From: Micavibrio sp. | Lineage (GTDB): Bacteria; Patescibacteriota; Minisyncoccia; Moranbacterales; GCA-2747515 | Direction: 5' to 3' | DNA length: 39,983 nt | Assembly: GCA_020718085.1 (NCBI GenBank) | Contig: DYDB01000011.1 | Coordinates: 1 to 39,983 of the forward strand | Position numbers and translations under genes: made by a program | Part shown: positions 37,451 to 39,983 of the stretch, one piece after another | Layout: each line of letters begins with the position of its first letter | Numbering within the stretch: the first letter of the stretch is position 1 | Notes under the pieces: generated by a model | Told to the model about the DNA's origin: nothing | Database searches by the model: none | Seen by the model: the letters and a program-made list of their open reading frames with translations, nothing else

Positions 37451-39983
37451 CTATAGAACTTCTCCAATGATAAACCAATCAATATCCAAGTCCTCATTTC
37501 TTTCTGTAAGAAGTTCTACAACGAATGATTTTCCATCAACGATCTTTGTAGCGGCCAAAGTTTGATCAAGTGGCATCTTTGGACTCACAAACACGCGACT
37601 TCCCCTTGTGATTGCTTTTGTTTCTATCATGATTTCTTTTTTACCTGCCGGAATTGTCGCGGTTCCTATAGATGCAGCATCACTCTCTTGATCATCCCGC
37701 ACATGATCATTGATCATCAATTTGTTTGTTTCAATTTCTTTTACTTTAAGCTTTTCAGTAACTAGTATGCCAGCAATCGTCACCATAGAAATATCCTCAC
37801 CGTTTTTTGTAAATAGAAAGTTTTCATTGATTGCAATGATCGTTTCTTGATGCACTTCCACAAGCGCCCTTATTGCAGATTGTTCCATTTCTTGCAATGC
37901 CATATTTTGCTTAATGTCCGCGATCAATTGTGATTGCGCATTCGCATCTTCTTGCAGCGCAAGAATATTTTTTCGTGCGTTGGCAATATCATTCTTAACC
38001 TCTTCTACCGATGAAGTAGTTTGTATTAAAGTTGCAATATTTTGATCTTCTTGCAAAGCGATATTGGAAAATTCATCGAAAATTGAAAATTGATCGCTGG
38101 AAATTCCTGTGATAACAGACTGTTGCTCTTTGATCGCATTGAAGGCTACTGGAATAAGATCTGCATAATATACACCCAAAGAATTTCCATTATTTTGTAC
38201 AACCTCAGGAACAATCTTTTGCAATTCCTGTGCAGAAAATCCGATCTTTGTTTGCGTCCCCAATCTTTCATCTTTCCAATTAAATGTGATGGGGGTGATA
38301 TTCATAACCGCATCCAAACCATAATTGAGAGTTGAAATATTCTTTTTTAACGTGATATCAGAGGTGTTGATCGTGCCATTTGCCGCATACACCGTATTCC
38401 ATCGGTTTGAGCCAGAACCAAGATTGATTACAGCATCCGATGTGGGGGTGATATTACTTGCGATTATGAGATTTGGGATCGTAACGCCTGAGCCATCAAG
38501 ATACATCTGCTCCGTATTGTTGTAAGCGAATCCCAATCTAGCAGAACCATCCATGAACATACCGACTCCTGTATATCCTGAGAATGCGTATGATGGGGTG
38601 TTCAACACACCGTTTCCTGCCAACACTCTGTTTGGAGAAAAATTCGTTGCAGAGAGACTTGTGAATGATGCCGTTGTTGCATTTAATGTTGGGATCGTAA
38701 CGCCTGAGCCATCAAGATACATCTGCTCCGTATTGTTGTAAGCGAATCCCAATCTAGCAGAACCATCCATGAACATACCGACTCCTGTATATCCTGAGAA
38801 TGCGTATGATGGGGTGTTCAACACACCGTTTCCTGCCAACACTCTGTTTGGAGAAAAATTCGTTGCAGAGAGACTTGTGAATGATGCCGTTGTTGCATTT
38901 AATGTTGGGATCGTAACGCCTGAGCCATCAAGATACATCTGCTCCGTATTGTTGTAAGCGAATCCCAATCTAGCAGAACCATCCATGAACATACCGACTC
39001 CTGTATATCCTGAGAATGCGTATGATGGGGTGTTCAACACACCGTTTCCTGCCAACACTCTGTTTGGAGAAAAATTCGTTGCAGAGAGACTTGTGAATGA
39101 TGCCGTTGTTGCATTTAATGTTGGGATCGTAACGCCTGAGCCATCAATTGTCATTTGATGATTGCCCATGGACGCAAAACGTATATCATGTGATCCCGTA
39201 CTGTACATACCAGTGCTCAGATCACTCGCAAAGGCGTAAGCTGGTGCAGATGCTGTGCCATAACCAGTTGTTACGCTCACAGGATTAAAATTTGTTGTAG
39301 AAAGAGTTGTAATAGCGGCAGTTGTTGACGAAAGCGTAGGGATGCTTACTCCTGCATTATTTATGGTCATGCGATGATTGCCCATTGAAGAGAACATAAT
39401 ATCATGTGAACCTCCTCCATACATACCGGTACTTGGATTGCCCACAAATGTAAACCCTGGCGCTGATGCTGTGCCATAATTAGCTTGTACCGACCCAGTC
39501 ACTCCCGCAATTAAATTTGTACCTGAAATCGTCCAATCGCTATCCGTTGGCAACGCCACAAACTCCAACCCTGTACCAGCAGCATTTACTCTGACATATT
39601 GATTTGCCGTGTACGCTGCAGGTGTATCTGTAAGTCCGAGAAATGTGGATACTCCTCCAATTGTAGACCATGTTCCTGCAGAATTTTTGTATTCCACCGT
39701 TCCGGCGTTATCTCTCAAACCATACCCCACCTCACCATCTGTGTCGCCGAAATTGACATATGAGCTCACATCGAGTCCGATATTACCTGCAACATCAAAC
39801 TTATGATCAGGAGTTGGATCACCTATGCCGACATTTCCCGACGCATAATATGCATCGTCATTATTCTGATCCCATAATGACCGTACCAGACTTTCTGTGC
39901 CATCGCTGGATTGATAATACAAATCAGCAATCGTTGACCCAGAAATATCATATGCATCCGTAGGAGGTGCAAAAGCAGATGTC
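37451..39983 (-). CDS. S74-domain tail-fibre-like surface protein, N-terminus beyond window
   Basis: The frame is open to the right edge, so the visible ~843 residues are only the C-terminal part; the TTG near 39922 is not a true start. Visible modules are repeats of the tail-spike type (GTASAPGFTFVGNPSTGMY, GSHDIMFSSMGNHRMTI), then three identical 72-residue repeats. Next comes a Peptidase_S74 intramolecular chaperone domain (SDITLKKNIS, then FNWKDERLGTQTKIGFSAQELQKIVPEV), a long coiled coil and a beta-rich end. S74 domains normally trimerise the stalk and cut themselves off at the Ser of SD. In Parcubacteria such proteins are candidate cell-surface adhesins; alternatively it is a prophage fibre, but no other phage gene is near. 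Confidence 0.9.
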   Translation of the reverse strand, partial: TSAFAPPTDAYDISGSTIADLYYQSSDGTESLVRSLWDQNNDDAYYASGNVGIGDPTPDHKFDVAGNIGLDVSSYVNFGDTDGEVGYGLRDNAGTVEYKNSAGTWSTIGGVSTFLGLTDTPAAYTANQYVRVNAAGTGLEFVALPTDSDWTISGTNLIAGVTGSVQANYGTASAPGFTFVGNPSTGMYGGGSHDIMFSSMGNHRMTINNAGVSIPTLSSTTAAITTLSTTNFNPVSVTTGYGTASAPAYAFASDLSTGMYSTGSHDIRFASMGNHQMTIDGSGVTIPTLNATTASFTSLSATNFSPNRVLAGNGVLNTPSYAFSGYTGVGMFMDGSARLGFAYNNTEQMYLDGSGVTIPTLNATTASFTSLSATNFSPNRVLAGNGVLNTPSYAFSGYTGVGMFMDGSARLGFAYNNTEQMYLDGSGVTIPTLNATTASFTSLSATNFSPNRVLAGNGVLNTPSYAFSGYTGVGMFMDGSARLGFAYNNTEQMYLDGSGVTIPNLIIASNITPTSDAVINLGSGSNRWNTVYAANGTINTSDITLKKNISTLNYGLDAVMNITPITFNWKDERLGTQTKIGFSAQELQKIVPEVVQNNGNSLGVYYADLIPVAFNAIKEQQSVITGISSDQFSIFDEFSNIALQEDQNIATLIQTTSSVEEVKNDIANARKNILALQEDANAQSQLIADIKQNMALQEMEQSAIRALVEVHQETIIAINENFLFTKNGEDISMVTIAGILVTEKLKVKEIETNKLMINDHVRDDQESDAASIGTATIPAGKKEIMIETKAITRGSRVFVSPKMPLDQTLAATKIVDGKSFVVELLTERNEDLDIDWFIIGEVL
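38475..39122. repeat. Three identical 216-bp tandem repeats in the S74 gene
   Basis: Units 38475-38690, 38691-38906 and 38907-39122 are identical as far as I can read. They are followed by a partial fourth copy of about 24 bp, from 39123. Each encodes the same 72-residue module. Confidence 0.95.

Noticed and set aside
38475-39145. Possible CRISPR-like array
   Set aside because: The units are contiguous 216-bp copies in frame within a coding sequence, without spacers.
1-39983. Recoded UGA (as in Gracilibacteria or Absconditabacteria)
   Set aside because: TGA is used as a stop at 16141-16143 and the conserved genes read through without in-frame TGA, so the standard code applies.
37451-39983. 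Prophage tail region
   Set aside because: Apart from the S74 fibre-like protein, no phage structural, integrase or lysis gene is nearby; surface adhesin is the simpler reading.

Overview
The window is a compact, AT-rich bacterial chromosome segment that most resembles Patescibacteria (Candidate Phyla Radiation), probably Parcubacteria-like. This is inferred from gene content, not from a marker-gene tree. Supporting signs are several small type IV secretion pilin-like proteins (PF18895-like), a pilin/lytic-transglycosylase fusion, a very large S74 tail-fibre-type surface protein, a MurE-like ligase without the usual N-terminal domain beside a FemAB protein, a lysine-rich primary sigma factor, and lower glycolysis (gpmI, pyk) with no biosynthetic operons. 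TGA is used as a stop (for example at 16141-16143), so the standard code applies. Many genes have no Shine-Dalgarno sequence.

Layout. 1-750: a partial AT-rich membrane-protein gene and tRNA-Asn. 830-4900: dnaG-rpoD and an acidic unknown protein. 4900-5150: tRNA-Pro, whose 3' end is duplicated around a 132-bp structured insert. 5200-7210: a secreted Cys-motif protein, the pilin/transglycosylase fusion and HU. 7470-15130: RNase Y, gpmI, clpP, tig, ppa and nusA, with a terminator-like hairpin in the nusA leader. 15300-17640: two plus-strand transcription units of unknown function that share a promoter and a conserved 5' leader. 17700-21860: five pilin-like genes, a solute-binding lipoprotein and a methyltransferase. 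22180-24470: a small unknown protein, an anchored GH28-like protein and tRNA-Ser. 24600-29250: pyk, a DUF4870-like protein, an unknown protein, htpX, lemA and a DUF212/YuiD-like protein. 29300-30870: three zinc-ribbon + PilZ proteins. 30940-33300: MurE-like and FemAB-like proteins. 33366-39983: deaminase, MgtE-like, AI-2E-type permease and M16 peptidase genes, then the S74 surface protein, which runs off the right edge.

How the genes fit together. Core information processing (DnaG, RpoD, NusA, HU, RNase Y, three tRNAs) and protein quality control (ClpP, trigger factor, HtpX, M16) are interleaved with a cell-surface programme of pilins, transglycosylase, PilZ proteins, wall ligases, GH28 and S74. 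The most unusual signal is the pair of leaders at 15361-15424 and 16763-16826. Each starts at the predicted transcription start of a consensus promoter, and the substitutions between them inside the predicted stem keep it paired, including one U-A to C-G double change. Other notable signals are the tRNA-Pro 3'-end duplication, 8-bp-period TAGAC arrays overlapping stop codons, three consecutive zinc-ribbon PilZ genes, and three identical 216-bp repeats in the S74 gene.
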